The notes below the pieces were generated by a model. The model saw only the letters and a list, made by a program, of their open reading frames with translations. It was not told where the DNA came from and made no database searches. Below, in pieces: positions 1 through 9,232 of a stretch of DNA of 64,000 nt. Origin of the DNA: Couchioplanes caeruleus (lineage in GTDB: Bacteria; Actinomycetota; Actinomycetes; Mycobacteriales; Micromonosporaceae); contig NZ_RJKL01000001.1 of assembly GCF_003751945.1 (NCBI RefSeq), positions 5,022,001-5,086,000 of the forward strand. Direction: 5' to 3'. Position 1 is the stretch's first letter, and every line of letters starts with the position of its first letter. The position numbers and the translations under genes are program-made.

Positions 1-477
1 ACCGGTCCCGCGGGCGACAGCCGGGACGACGCGGGGTCCGGCGGGTACCTGCCGGCGCCGGGACTGGATCGTCTCGGCGAGTTGGTCGACCGGGTGCGGG
101 CCGCCGGGGTGCCGGTGGAGGTGAGGGTGACCGGGCCGCGCCACCCCCTGGCTTCCGGCGTCGACCTCTGCGCCTATCGGGTGGTGCAGGAGAGCCTGAC
201 CAACGTGCTCAAGCACGCCCAGGGCGCACGGGCCACCGTGGACGTTCTTTACTAGCGGGAGCGGGTGACGGTCAGGGTGGTCAATACGGCCGGCTCGTCC
301 GGGATCCGTCACGTGTCTCCCGGAGGTCACGGCTTGCCTGGTATGCAGGAGCGAGTGAGGCTCTATGGTGGAGCGCTGAGTGCGGGCCCGCTTCCGGACG
401 GCGGCTTCCAGGTTGTCCTCCTCCTGCCCACTCCGGTCGCGGCGGCGCATGCGCCGGGTGGGGAGCCGCCCGGATAG
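1..477 (+). pseudogene. NarL-type sensor histidine kinase, C-terminal part, with in-frame stop
   Basis: The reading frame enters from the left edge and encodes the ATP-binding end of a two-component sensor kinase. The N-box reads YRVVQESLTNVLKHA at about 178-222. An amber TAG at 253-255 interrupts the frame, yet the same frame continues with the G-box-like GGHGLPGMQERVRLYGG and a normal kinase ending before the stop at 475-477. The gene therefore looks like one kinase with a nonsense mutation, probably inactive unless suppressed. A sequencing error is possible. It lies 19 bp before a LuxR-type response regulator that would be its partner. The N-terminal half is outside the window. Confidence 0.75.
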
Positions 478-496
478 CCGAGGGGAAGGGCTGTCG

Positions 497-1186
497 GTGA
501 CCGACGTACTCGTCGTGGACGACCAGGTGCTCATCCGGGCCGGCCTCGCCGCGCTTGTCGCGGCGGCCGACGGGCTACGCGTCGTGGGTGAGGCGGGCAA
601 CGGGGAGGAGGCGGTGAGCGTCGCCGCGGCGGCGCGCCCGGACGTGGTCCTGATGGACGTCCGCATGCCTGTCCTCGACGGCGTCGCGGCCACCCGGCGG
701 ATCCGCGCCGCGGCCCGCGGGCAATCGCCCCGCGTCCTGGTCCTCACGACCTTCGACCTCGACGAGTACGTCTACTCGGCGCTGCGGGCCGGCGCCAGCG
801 GCTTTCTCCTCAAGGACACCCCGCCGGAGCGGCTGATCAGCGGGATCCGGGTCGTCGCCGCGGGTGACGTGCTCGTCGGGCCGACCGTGGTCCGCCGGCT
901 CGTGGAGGCGTACGCCACGCGGGCCGAGATCGGGTCCGAGCTGCCGGACCTGAGCGCGCTCACGGCCCGCGAGGTCGACGTGCTCCGCCTGGTCGGCCGG
1001 GGACTGACGAACGACGACATCGCCGCCCGGCTGGTGGTCAGTACCGCGACGGTCAAGACGCACCTGAACCGCACCATGACCAAACTGGACCTGTGTAGTC
1101 GTGCCCAGGCCGTGGTGGTCGCCTACGAGGCAGGACTGGTCACTCCAGCCCGCTACGCGACTGCCCCGTCCGCTGGAGATGTGTAG
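497..1186 (+). CDS. NarL/LuxR-family response regulator
   Basis: A 229-residue cytoplasmic DNA-binding response regulator. The receiver domain has the acidic pair DD at residues 8-9, the phosphoacceptor D54 in VVLMDVRMP and a conserved Lys in [10 protein letters not shown]-terminal LuxR helix-turn-helix follows ([20 protein letters not shown] and the recognition helix [13 protein letters not shown]). The GTG start at 497 is chosen because GGGGAAGGG lies just upstream and the protein then begins at the receiver fold; longer upstream starts run into the kinase gene. It is paired with the upstream kinase, which carries an internal stop, so this regulator may lack its signal donor. Its targets cannot be read from the sequence. 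Confidence 0.9.
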   Translation: MTDVLVVDDQVLIRAGLAALVAAADGLRVVGEAGNGEEAVSVAAAARPDVVLMDVRMPVLDGVAATRRIRAAARGQSPRVLVLTTFDLDEYVYSALRAGASGFLLKDTPPERLISGIRVVAAGDVLVGPTVVRRLVEAYATRAEIGSELPDLSALTAREVDVLRLVGRGLTNDDIAARLVVSTATVKTHLNRTMTKLDLCSRAQAVVVAYEAGLVTPARYATAPSAGDV

Positions 1187-1201
1187 GCGCCGCTGGACGG
1201 C

Positions 1202-1447
1202 ATGAGCAGCCCGGTCGACCTTGCCGGGGCCCGGCTCCGGGAATGCGGCGTGCGCGTGCCGCCGGGACGGGCCGTGCGCGGTTTGGCGGTGTGTGGTTTG
1301 GCCGTGCGCGGTTTGGTGGAGCTATGCGGCGCGTTCAGCCACGACGAGGTGGCGGCGCTGCGCCGGCTGCGGCCGGAGCTGCCGGTCGGCCTGGTCGGCT
1401 ACGCCGGAGACATGACAGCGGGCCTGCACGCCCTCTTCGGTGACTGA
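1202..1447 (+). CDS. Small protein, possibly a truncated DUF6506-like protein
   Basis: An 81-residue ORF starting 15 bp after the response regulator. Its second half (LVELCGAFSHDEVAALRR, then LPVGLVGYAGD) resembles from memory the C-terminal part of DUF6506 proteins, small proteins of unknown function. The middle is a repeat of VRGLA, VCGLA and VRGLV encoded by three 15-bp DNA units. If the family match is right, the N-terminal half of the domain is missing and the repeat has replaced it. Expression is uncertain and no function is proposed. Confidence 0.4.
   Translation: MSSPVDLAGARLRECGVRVPPGRAVRGLAVCGLAVRGLVELCGAFSHDEVAALRRLRPELPVGLVGYAGDMTAGLHALFGD
1274..1318 (+). repeat. 15-bp tandem repeat, three copies
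   Basis: Three consecutive 15-bp units (1274-1288, 1289-1303, 1304-1318) with core GTGCGCGGTTTGGCG and a few substitutions. The period is a multiple of three, so the units stay in frame and encode the VRGLA-like pentapeptides of the small ORF around them. Confidence 0.8.
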
Positions 1448-1517
1448 CCCACCCGAGGATGTCGTCGGTTCGATTCCCGATCGGTGGCTCCCATGCTTCC
1501 GTCGCTAGGGTGTCGCC

Positions 1518-1940
1518 ATGCGTATCGAGCGGATCACGGATGCCGCCGAGGTGCTCCGGGCGGCCGATCTCTTCGACGGTCCGCCGCTGCCCGACGCGAC
1601 CGAGAAGTTCCTCGCCGCTCCCGGTCATCACCTGCTGCTCGCCTACGATGCGGACCGGGCGGTGGGGATGGTCTCCGGGGTGGAGATGACCCATCCCGAC
1701 AAGGGCACGGAAATGTTCCTCTACGAGTTGGGCGTCGCGCCGCATGCCCGGCTTCAGGGCATCGGCACCGCACTGGTCCAGGCGCTTGCGGACATCGCGC
1801 GGGAACGCGGCTGCTACGGCATGTGGGTCGGCACCGAGCACGACAACGAGGCCGCGCAGCGGACGTACCGCAGGGCGGGCGCGAACGAGGAGGAGCCCTT
1901 CCTCCTGTTGTCCTGGGACGTGACCGACGGTTCGACCTAG
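1518..1940 (+). CDS. GNAT acetyltransferase, AAC(3)-I-like
   Basis: A 140-residue GCN5-family N-acetyltransferase. The acetyl-CoA pyrophosphate loop is visible as ARLQGIGTALV, preceded by the beta strand FLYELGVAPHAR. Overall layout and length resemble the aminoglycoside 3-N-acetyltransferase type I branch, but many relatives do not act on antibiotics, so the substrate is not assigned. The ATG at 1518 lies 6 nt after a TAGGGT box (1506-1511), suggesting a leaderless transcript. It is followed by a strong bidirectional terminator. Confidence 0.8.
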   Translation: MRIERITDAAEVLRAADLFDGPPLPDATEKFLAAPGHHLLLAYDADRAVGMVSGVEMTHPDKGTEMFLYELGVAPHARLQGIGTALVQALADIARERGCYGMWVGTEHDNEAAQRTYRRAGANEEEPFLLLSWDVTDGST

Positions 1941-2040
1941 CTCCGGGTTCAGAAGGTCGACCAGATCGGTGGGGAGCGCTCGCGACGAAGTCCGGGTACG
2001 GCAGGAACGTCTGCATCCGCTCATGATGCCGTCCGATATG

Positions 2041-2080
2041 CGAAGAGCCCGTCCCACAACGCCGGGGGACGGGCTCTTCG
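2041..2080. terminator. Bidirectional hairpin terminator
   Basis: Two 15-nt arms, CGAAGAGCCCGTCCC and its near-perfect complement ending at 2080, surround a short loop. It lies between the convergent GNAT gene and the secreted-protein gene, so it can serve both strands. No U tract follows, as is common in actinobacteria. Confidence 0.85.
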
Positions 2081-2089
2081 GGTCCGGGG

Positions 2090-2890
2090 TCAGCGGAACC
2101 GGGCGTCCTCGCCGGCGACCGGGCGGCCGCCTCCGGAGAAGCTGCGGGCCTCGTCGTCGACCGGTTCCTCGTGCACCCGCTGGTCCTTGACCTGGTCGTC
2201 GCCGGCCGTGTCGCCGTTGAGGGCGGTCGGGCTCACGTCGGTGCCGCCGGCCGGGAGGCCGCTGGTCGCCGGGAGGGTGCGGATGTCGTCGGGGGTCTGG
2301 AAGACCGGCAGCAGTCCGCCGAGGCCGCCGAGGCCGCCGAGCAGCGGCAGCTCGCTCGTGGACGGCTCCGATTCCTGCGGTGCCACGGCCGTGGCGCGCC
2401 CGTCCGGGGTCAGGCCGCCGAGGAGTGGCAGGCCGCCGAGCAGGGGCAGACCGCCGAGGAGCTGATCGGCGAGGGCGTCGGTGGGCAGGCCGCCTCCGGT
2501 CTGCGGGAGCACCCCGCCGACGACGCCGGCGCCCGGCTGGTCCTCGGCCGGTACGCCGGTGGCCGGCATCCGGTCCGCGGGCTCGTCGGCCTCGCGGAGG
2601 GAGCGGACGGACTGGGGGGACACGCGGGATGTCACGTCGCTGAGGTCGGCCGAGTTGTTGCCCGGCTTGACCGCGACGAGGTTGCCGCCGCCGAGCGGGT
2701 TGACCAGGCCCAGGCCGCCGCCCGCCGGGTTGAGGCCGAGCCCCTGGCCGAGTCCCTGTCCGGCGTCCGCTGTGGACGTCAGCCCGGTCAGGTCGCCTAC
2801 CGGGGACGGTGCCACGTCGTCGGCGTGCGCGGGTGCCGCGCCGAGCAGCAGGCTGCCGACCACCGCCCCGGCATAGAACCACTTGCGCAT
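2090..2890 (-). CDS. Secreted Gly/Leu-repeat protein of unknown function
   Basis: A 266-residue protein with a clear signal peptide (MRKWFYAG, hydrophobic core, cleavage near APAHA-DD). The mature part is low-complexity, with several LLGGLP-type repeats, GLG-rich runs and an acidic C-terminus. The ATG at 2890 is used because AGGAGGAGA stands just upstream. I do not recognise a domain. The pattern resembles short repetitive exported or cell-surface proteins of actinomycetes. It is divergent from the TrkA-type gene. Confidence 0.7.
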   Translation of the reverse strand: MRKWFYAGAVVGSLLLGAAPAHADDVAPSPVGDLTGLTSTADAGQGLGQGLGLNPAGGGLGLVNPLGGGNLVAVKPGNNSADLSDVTSRVSPQSVRSLREADEPADRMPATGVPAEDQPGAGVVGGVLPQTGGGLPTDALADQLLGGLPLLGGLPLLGGLTPDGRATAVAPQESEPSTSELPLLGGLGGLGGLLPVFQTPDDIRTLPATSGLPAGGTDVSPTALNGDTAGDDQVKDQRVHEEPVDDEARSFSGGGRPVAGEDARFR

Positions 2891-2990
2891 TCGATCTCCT
2901 CCTGCGATGGGGACGAAAGATAGGGATGAAAGCCTCAGAAGGGGCAACGAGCGGGCCCTGCGAGCGGTTCCGGCTGACTACGATGCGGCC

Positions 2991-4787
2991 ATGGCCGGCG
3001 ATCCCACCCGCGAGGTGTTCCGCAGATCGCTGGTGTCACGGCTGCGCGAGGGTCTCCCGCGCAACGGTGACACCCGGCCGCACTTCGTGGTTTGCGGCGC
3101 GGACGCGCTGGTCTACACCCTCGCCGAGGAGCTGGCGAACACCGGTCACCGGATCCGGCTGACCGTCGTCGTGCCGCCGCGGTTGCGGGCCGACGTGCCG
3201 GATCTGGGCGCCCTGCGCGGGGTCCGGATCGTGCGCGCCGAGCGCCTCGACGAGCGCACCTTCCGCGTCGCCGGGCTCGCGGGTGCCGCGGCGCTGGCTC
3301 TGGTCATGCCCGACGACGTGGTCAACCTGCACGGCGCCCTCTGCGCCCAGGCGGTCGAGCCGGACCTGCGGCTGGTGATCCGCATGTTCAACTCCGGGCT
3401 CGGGTACGGCGTCCGCCGCCTCTTCGCCGACTGCGCGGTGCTCTCCGACGCGGCCATGGCAGCCCCCGCGTTCGTCGCCGCCTCGCTGGGCGAGGTGGCG
3501 CCGACCCACGTCCGGCTCCCGGGCCGCACGGTCTACGTCGCGCGGCGTGCGGACGTACGCCCGGAGCACGTGATCTGCGCCCTGACCGCCGCGGACGGTG
3601 CCGGAAAGGTCGACGTCCTTCCCGCGGAGCCGCCGCCGGAGGCGCGGCGGCCGACGGATCTCGTCCTCGCCGAGGCGACCGGGCGGGCCGCCGGCCAGAC
3701 CCTCGCCGCCCAGCGGCTGGCCAGTGCCCGCAAGCGTCGCCGCCATCCGGTCGCCGCCTTCGGCCGGGCGCTGCGTGCCGCGATGAGCCGCAAGCTCGGC
3801 ATCGCGGTCATCATCACGCTGGTGGTGACGGCGATCGCGGGTGCCGTCCTCGCCCAGGCCGACAACGTCGACGGCTTCTGGAAGTCCATCTACGTCACGC
3901 TGCTCACCGCGGTCGGTTCGTCCGATGTGGAGGAGGAGCGCAACGCGGTGGCGCAGGCCGCCCAGCTCGTCCTCACCATCGCCGGGCTCGCGCTGCTGCC
4001 GCTGATTACCGCGGCGGTGGTCGAGGGCATGGTCAACGCGCGGCTGGCGCTGTCCCGCGGCGCGGTCCCGGACGACCGCCAGGACCACATCATCGTGGTG
4101 GGGCTCGGCAACGTCGGCACCCGGGTGCTGCGCCAGCTCGTCGATCTCGGGCTCGACGTGGTGGCGATCGACCGCCGCTCGGACGCGCGCGGCGCGAAGG
4201 TGGCGGAGCAGTTGGGTGTGCCACTGATCGTCGGCGACGCCGGGCTCGAGGAGACCTTGCGCGCGGCCTCGGTGGCGACGAGCAAGGCGCTGGTCGTGGT
4301 ATCGACCGACGACGTCACGAACCTGCAGGCCGCTCTGAACGCGCGGGCCGCACGACCCGATCTGCGGGTGGTGCTGCGGCTCTTCGACGACGACTTCGCC
4401 CGGCGGGTGCAGACCGCCCTCAGCATCGACATCTCGCGCAGCGTGTCCCGGCTGGCGGCCCCCGCCTTCGCCGCGGCGATGCTGGAGCGCGATGTGCTCG
4501 CCACCATCCCGGTCGACCGGCATGCTCTGCTGGTCGCCGCGGTGCGGGTGCTGGCCGGCTCCCCGCTGGACGGTGCGCCGCTCGGCCAGGCGGACCGGGA
4601 GTTGAGCGTACGGGTGATCGGCGTGGCCGACCCCGGCTCCGAGCGGGTCGACTGGGCTCCGGACCCTCGCCGGGTGCTGGTCACCGGCGACCGCATCTTC
4701 GTGGTCGCCCGCCGCGCGGGACTGCGGGCCCTGGTCGAGCGGGCGACCCCGCCCGCGGAGCCGCTGATGCTGGACCAGGCGCCCTAG
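2991..4787 (+). CDS. Ion-channel/TrkA-N (RCK) NAD-binding membrane protein
   Basis: A 598-residue protein with two RCK/TrkA-N-type nucleotide-binding regions around a short membrane part. Residues near 25-230 form a first Rossmann-like unit (FVVCGADALVYTLAEELA). Two hydrophobic helices follow near LGIAVIITLVVTAIAGAVLA and LVLTIAGLALLPLITAAVV, with a pore-like loop between them. The second unit begins HIIVVGLGNVGTRVLRQL. This is the layout of actinobacterial ion-channel relatives of the CASTOR/POLLUX type, so a role in cation flux is likely but the ion is inferred. The ATG at 2991 follows TACGAT (2979-2984) by 6 nt. The stop overlaps the convergent DUF4032 gene by 4 bp. Confidence 0.82.
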   Translation: MAGDPTREVFRRSLVSRLREGLPRNGDTRPHFVVCGADALVYTLAEELANTGHRIRLTVVVPPRLRADVPDLGALRGVRIVRAERLDERTFRVAGLAGAAALALVMPDDVVNLHGALCAQAVEPDLRLVIRMFNSGLGYGVRRLFADCAVLSDAAMAAPAFVAASLGEVAPTHVRLPGRTVYVARRADVRPEHVICALTAADGAGKVDVLPAEPPPEARRPTDLVLAEATGRAAGQTLAAQRLASARKRRRHPVAAFGRALRAAMSRKLGIAVIITLVVTAIAGAVLAQADNVDGFWKSIYVTLLTAVGSSDVEEERNAVAQAAQLVLTIAGLALLPLITAAVVEGMVNARLALSRGAVPDDRQDHIIVVGLGNVGTRVLRQLVDLGLDVVAIDRRSDARGAKVAEQLGVPLIVGDAGLEETLRAASVATSKALVVVSTDDVTNLQAALNARAARPDLRVVLRLFDDDFARRVQTALSIDISRSVSRLAAPAFAAAMLERDVLATIPVDRHALLVAAVRVLAGSPLDGAPLGQADRELSVRVIGVADPGSERVDWAPDPRRVLVTGDRIFVVARRAGLRALVERATPPAEPLMLDQAP

Positions 4788-5986
4788 ACGATCTCGACGC
4801 CGAGGACGGCCTGCTCGTCGGGTTTGTGGGCCAGCACGTCGGTGAGGTACGACTGCACCGCCGGTCCCATCCCCACGTCGCGGCCCGAGCGCTCGGACAG
4901 CAGCCACTTGTGCTGGATGATCTGGGAGAAGATCTCCTGCGGCTCCAGCTTGCGGCGCAGGTGGGCCGGCACCGCGCGGACGACCGGCTCGAAGACCTCG
5001 GTCAGCCAGCGGTGCGCGGCCTGCTGCTCGTCGGTCAGGTCGCTCTCGGCCCGGTACGCGTCCAGGTCGTTGAGCAACTGCCGGGCCTGGTTCTCCTCCG
5101 CGTCGAGTCCGGTCAGGCGCAGCAGCCGGCGGGTGTGGTAGCCGGCGTCCACCACCTTGGGGCGCACCCGGTAGCCGCCGTCCACGGTGGACAGGGCCAC
5201 CTCGGCCACGTCGAAGCCGAGGTCGTTGAGCCGGCGGATGCGGCCCTCGATGTCGTGCCGGGCGTCGCGGGGAACCTCCTGCTCGTACGTGACCTCGTGC
5301 CACAGCCGCTCGTAGCGGGCCACGATGTCGTCGACCACGGCCTCCGGATCGATGGCCTCGTGCAGCAGCTCGGCAGCCTGCAGGTCGAGGCACTCGCCGA
5401 AGATGTTGAGCCTCAGGATCTCGATGTCCTCGCTCCGCTGGCCCTCGGAGAGCCGGGGATGCAGGTTGCCGGTCTCGGCGTCGACGAGGTAGGCGGCGAA
5501 CGCGCCCGCGTCCCGGCGGAACAGCGTGTTGGACAGCGAGCAGTCACCCCACGAGAAGCCGGTGAGGTGCATCCGGACGACCAGCGCGGCGAGCGCGTCG
5601 AGCAGCCGGTTCATCGTCTCCGGGCGCAGCACGTGCGAGAACAGCGCCCGGTACGGCAGCGAGAACTGCAGATGCCGGGTGATCAGCACCGTCTCGAGCG
5701 AGTCGACCCGGTCGGTGACGATCGCGACCGCCTTCACCGCGGGGAAGTCGATCCGCTCCAGCGCGCGGAGCAGGTCGTACTCCTTTTCGGCGATACGCTC
5801 CCGGGTCTCCTTCAGGGCGTACACGGTGTCGTTGAGCTTGACGAAACGGACGACGTGCCGCGAGATGCCCTGGGGCAGCGCCACGAGGTGGTCCGCGGGC
5901 CAGTCCTCGAGCGGCAGATGCCACGGCAGGTCCAGCAATGCCGGGTCGACGAGGGCCGAGGTGATACGCACGGACCCAGTCTGCAC
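4784..5986 (-). CDS. DUF4032 protein, kinase-like fold
   Basis: A 400-residue soluble protein matching the actinobacterial DUF4032 family, whose N-terminal half resembles lipopolysaccharide/aminoglycoside kinases. Kinase-like signs are the Lys in YALKETRERIAEKEY, GFSWGDCSLSNTLF in place of the usual catalytic loop, and LVDAETGNLHP like a DFG-type metal-binding segment. The C-terminal half is the family-specific region. Substrate is unknown. GTG 5986 is the longest start; a second GTG at 5974 is possible. It is convergent with the channel gene. Confidence 0.8.
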   Translation of the reverse strand: MQTGSVRITSALVDPALLDLPWHLPLEDWPADHLVALPQGISRHVVRFVKLNDTVYALKETRERIAEKEYDLLRALERIDFPAVKAVAIVTDRVDSLETVLITRHLQFSLPYRALFSHVLRPETMNRLLDALAALVVRMHLTGFSWGDCSLSNTLFRRDAGAFAAYLVDAETGNLHPRLSEGQRSEDIEILRLNIFGECLDLQAAELLHEAIDPEAVVDDIVARYERLWHEVTYEQEVPRDARHDIEGRIRRLNDLGFDVAEVALSTVDGGYRVRPKVVDAGYHTRRLLRLTGLDAEENQARQLLNDLDAYRAESDLTDEQQAAHRWLTEVFEPVVRAVPAHLRRKLEPQEIFSQIIQHKWLLSERSGRDVGMGPAVQSYLTDVLAHKPDEQAVLGVEIV

Positions 5987-6085
5987 GGTCGGGACGGCGC
6001 GTCGCCGCCGCAGGTGGCTCGTTACACAGAAGCGAGATCGCCCGATTGTTTTCTTATGTCAGCGATGTGGCTTTGAGGGACAGGA

Positions 6086-7462
6086 GTGGATTTGCGACGC
6101 GCGGTGAGCATCGTCGCCGGGGCATGCGCCGCCCTGGCCCTGGTCGGTACGGCCGGTAGCGTGGCCTGGACGCAGACCGCTGACGAGGGCCGGACGGTCG
6201 GCACGTGGCAGGAACCCGCGGTCGCCGCTCCGACGCCCGTCGCGGTGCAGCAGCCCGTCGGCGAGACGAGCGCGGGGAAGAAGGCCGCGGGCGAGGACGC
6301 GGTCGGGGCCACGACGGCGGGCGAGTCCCGGGGCGGCGGGCCGCGCGACCACGAGTCGGCGATCAAGACCCCCGAGGACGGCCGGCAGAAGATCGGCGAG
6401 TTGCTCAGCGTCGACAAGCTGCTCGGCTACCGGGCGCCGAAGCGTGAGGTCTTCCGCTACCCCGGCGCCTCGTACGTGAAGCTGCACTTCAGCCGCATGA
6501 CGATGCTGCCGGGCGACTACGTGACCGTCTCGGACGCGTCCGGCGAGGAGTCCTACCGCTACGACGCGCCGAAGCTGCTCGACACCGCCGCCCCGAACGA
6601 CCGGTGGGCCATGTCGATCACCGGCGACACCGCCGTGCTCGAGGTGCACCGCGGCGGCGGCGCCCTGCTGAGCTCGCTGCTCGGCCGGCTCGGCGTGCAC
6701 GTCGACCAGGTGGCCAAGGGCTTCTCGAAGCAGGAGCAGGCGAACACCAGGCAGGAGGAGGTGCGGAACCCGAACCGCACCGGGCGCGAGGAGTCGGTCT
6801 GCGGCGGCGACGAGAGCAGCGACGCCGTCTGCTACCGGCCGGCCGACCCGGTCGCCTACACCCGCTCCAAGGCGATCGCGCGGCTGCTGATCAACGGCAC
6901 CGAGCTCTGCACCGGCTGGCGGATCGGCACCAAGAACCGGATGATGACCAACAACCACTGCTTCGACAACTCGGACGACGCGTACGAGACCGAGGTGTGG
7001 TTCAACTACCAGTGCGCCAAGTGCGGCGGCTACGACGTGTTCCGGCCGACCAAGGTCTGGGGCGACAAGGTCATCGCCACCAACCATGTCTACGACTACA
7101 CGCTCTTCACCGTCGAGAAGTTCGCCGCGGTGCGTAAGTTCGGCTTCCTGACCCTCGACACCGGCCGTCCGGCGCGCGGACAGGAGCTGTACGTCCCGCA
7201 GCACCCGGCGGGCGAGCCCACGCGCATCGCCGGCCGCCGAGGCGAGAAGGCGGGCACCTGCGCGGTCGCCGACAACGCCTTCGACGGGTACGCCCAGGAC
7301 TCCGACGTGTCCTACTACTGCGACACCGAGGGCGGCTCGAGCGGCAGCCCGGTGCTGTCCCGCAAGACCGACAAGGTGGTGGCCCTGCACCACTTCGGCG
7401 GCTGCCCCAACTCCGGTGTCCGCGCCGATCTGCTGTACAAGAGGATCAAGTCGTACATCTGA
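6086..7462 (+). CDS. Secreted trypsin-like serine protease
   Basis: A 458-residue exported peptidase. Residues 1-29 form a signal peptide (AVSIVAGACAALALVG core), followed by a long pro-region. The C-terminal domain carries the chymotrypsin-fold triad: H291 in MTNNHCFDN, D337 in VYDYTLF and S419 in GGSSGSPV. Cysteines in CAKCGG and near the active site suggest disulfides. It resembles secreted actinobacterial endopeptidases of the V8/trypsin-like type. The GTG start is supported by GAGGGACAGGA directly upstream. The substrate is unknown. Confidence 0.87.
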   Translation: MDLRRAVSIVAGACAALALVGTAGSVAWTQTADEGRTVGTWQEPAVAAPTPVAVQQPVGETSAGKKAAGEDAVGATTAGESRGGGPRDHESAIKTPEDGRQKIGELLSVDKLLGYRAPKREVFRYPGASYVKLHFSRMTMLPGDYVTVSDASGEESYRYDAPKLLDTAAPNDRWAMSITGDTAVLEVHRGGGALLSSLLGRLGVHVDQVAKGFSKQEQANTRQEEVRNPNRTGREESVCGGDESSDAVCYRPADPVAYTRSKAIARLLINGTELCTGWRIGTKNRMMTNNHCFDNSDDAYETEVWFNYQCAKCGGYDVFRPTKVWGDKVIATNHVYDYTLFTVEKFAAVRKFGFLTLDTGRPARGQELYVPQHPAGEPTRIAGRRGEKAGTCAVADNAFDGYAQDSDVSYYCDTEGGSSGSPVLSRKTDKVVALHHFGGCPNSGVRADLLYKRIKSYI

Positions 7463-7491
7463 TCTTGAGGCCGGCCGGTAGCGTGGTCGGC

Positions 7492-8169
7492 ATGCGGGTG
7501 CGGGCGTGGTGGGTGGATCTCGTGCTGCTCGCCGCGTTCGCGCTGCTGACCGTCGCGCTGGCCCGCGGTCACCTGCTCGCGCTGGACGTCGGCGTGGCCG
7601 ACTGGCTGGCGGAGCACCGGCCGCGCCCGCTCTACTGGACCCTGCGGGTGCTCAACTACCTCGGTCAGGGCGGCCAGGTGCTCATGCCTGTCGCCGTCGT
7701 CCTGGCCCTGCTGGCCGCGCGGCGGCTGCGGTCCGTGCGACCGCTGCTGGTCTTCGCGGGCGCCTTCCTGCTCACGTACGCGACGATCGGCCCGCTGAAG
7801 ATCTGGCTGGACCGGGCGGCCCCGGCGTTCAAGGGCCCGAACCGCGAGATCCTGTTCAATCCGGACGCCTCCGGGACGAGCGCGATGAGCTACCCGTCCG
7901 GCCACGTGGCCAACGCCGTGGTCTGGTACTTCGTCATCGCCTTGCTGCTCGGCCTGCTGCTGAGCGAGCCGTTGCCCGCCCGGGCCCGCCTGGCTCTGCG
8001 GGTCGCCCCGCCGACGATCGTCTTCATCACGACGACGTACCTCGGGTTCCACTGGATCACCGACTCGGTGGCGGGGCTGCTGCTCGGCCTGGTCCTGGCC
8101 CGCGTGCTGGCCCGCGTGCCGTGGGGGCTCGAAGCTAGATCCACTCCCCGGCCCGCATCACCCGCTTGA
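7492..8169 (+). CDS. PAP2-family membrane phosphatase
   Basis: A 225-residue protein with about six membrane helices and the three phosphatase motifs of the PAP2 superfamily: KIWLDRAAP, SYPSGHVAN and GFHWITDSVAG. Such enzymes dephosphorylate lipid phosphates such as phosphatidic acid or undecaprenyl pyrophosphate at the outer face of the membrane; which one is not decidable here. The ATG at 7492 follows TAGCGT (7479-7484) by 7 nt, so the mRNA may be leaderless. Its 3' end overlaps the convergent nagA by 35 bp. Confidence 0.88.
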   Translation: MRVRAWWVDLVLLAAFALLTVALARGHLLALDVGVADWLAEHRPRPLYWTLRVLNYLGQGGQVLMPVAVVLALLAARRLRSVRPLLVFAGAFLLTYATIGPLKIWLDRAAPAFKGPNREILFNPDASGTSAMSYPSGHVANAVVWYFVIALLLGLLLSEPLPARARLALRVAPPTIVFITTTYLGFHWITDSVAGLLLGLVLARVLARVPWGLEARSTPRPASPA

Positions 8170-9232
8170 CCCGCAGGTCCGCGGAGAGCACCACCAGGTC
8201 CGCGCGCAGCCCCGCCTCCAGCGCGCCGAGCTCGTCGCTCAGGCCCAGCGCCCGCGCCGGGGTGGTCGCGGCCATCGCCGCCGCCGTGGGCAGGTCGAGG
8301 CCGGCGGCCACCGCCCGCCGGAACGTCGCGTCCATGGTCAGCGTGCTGCCGGCGATCGAGCCGTCGCGGACCAGCCGGGCCACCCCGTCGGTGACCGCGA
8401 CCTCCTGGCCGCCCAGCTCGTAACTCCCGTCGGGCATCCCCGCGGCGTCCATCGCGTCGGTGACGAGCGCGCCCCGGTGCGGCGTCGCGCGCGCCGCGAA
8501 CCGCAGCATCCCGTCGTGCAGGTGGATGCCGTCGGCGACGAATTCGCAGACGATCGCGGGGGAGTCCAGCAGGGCGACGACCGGGCCCGGCTCGCGGTGG
8601 TGCGGCGGCCGCATGCCGTTGAAGACGTGGGTGCCGACCGTCGCGCCGGCCGCCACCCCGGCCAGGGTCTGCTCGTACGTCGCGTCGGTGTGCCCGACCG
8701 CGGCCACCACGTTCTGCGCCGCGAGATAGCGGATGGCGTCCAGCGCGCCGGGCAGCTCGGGGGCGATCGTCATCATGCGGACCGCGCCCGCGCCGAGGCG
8801 GACCAGCGCGCCGAGCTCCTCCAGGGACGGCTCGCGCAGGAACTCCGGGTTCTGCGCCCCGCACCGCGCGGCGCTCAGGTACGGCCCCTCGAAGTGGATG
8901 CCGGCGAGCACCCCTCGATCCACCAAGGGCAGGTAGGCGGCGGTCGCGTCGCGCATCAGCTCGTACGGCGAACTGACCAGGCTGGCCAGCATCGTCGTGG
9001 TGCCGTGCCGTAGATGGAACGCGGCGGCCTTCGCCGCCTCCCCGGCGTCGCCCCGGGTGAAGGTGTGCCCCCCGCCGCCGTGACAGTGCAGGTCCACGAA
9101 GCCCGGAAGGATGATGTCGTCGCCGGCGTCCGCGTGCTCCGCAACGGAAAGGATCGTGGGGCCGTCCACCTCCACGATGCCGGGCACCACCGCGCCCGGC
9201 CGGACGACCCGGCCGCGGATCTTCTCCGTCAC
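8135..9232 (-). CDS. nagA: N-acetylglucosamine-6-phosphate deacetylase
   Basis: A 365-residue amidohydrolase. Metal-binding and catalytic motifs are visible: GFVDLHCHGGGG near the N-terminus, GIHFEGPYLS, VAAVGHTDAT, GTHVFNGM, and TDAMDAAG with the catalytic Asp. It deacetylates GlcNAc-6-phosphate in the cytoplasm. The GTG at 9232 overlaps the stop of the ROK kinase gene by 4 bp, so translation is coupled. With the kinase and the SIS protein it makes a complete route from GlcNAc towards fructose-6-phosphate. Confidence 0.93.
   Translation of the reverse strand: MTEKIRGRVVRPGAVVPGIVEVDGPTILSVAEHADAGDDIILPGFVDLHCHGGGGHTFTRGDAGEAAKAAAFHLRHGTTTMLASLVSSPYELMRDATAAYLPLVDRGVLAGIHFEGPYLSAARCGAQNPEFLREPSLEELGALVRLGAGAVRMMTIAPELPGALDAIRYLAAQNVVAAVGHTDATYEQTLAGVAAGATVGTHVFNGMRPPHHREPGPVVALLDSPAIVCEFVADGIHLHDGMLRFAARATPHRGALVTDAMDAAGMPDGSYELGGQEVAVTDGVARLVRDGSIAGSTLTMDATFRRAVAAGLDLPTAAAMAATTPARALGLSDELGALEAGLRADLVVLSADLRVKRVMRAGEWI

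Noticed and set aside
1484..2026. Plus-strand 180-codon frame across the GNAT gene
   Set aside because: It is an alternative frame of the acetyltransferase with Arg/Gly-rich composition; the real frame has the acetyl-CoA motif.
3036..6076. Long open frames on both strands across the channel and DUF4032 genes
   Set aside because: They are rich in Arg, Gly, His and Pro and mirror the real genes in shifted frames; the real genes carry domains and sensible starts.
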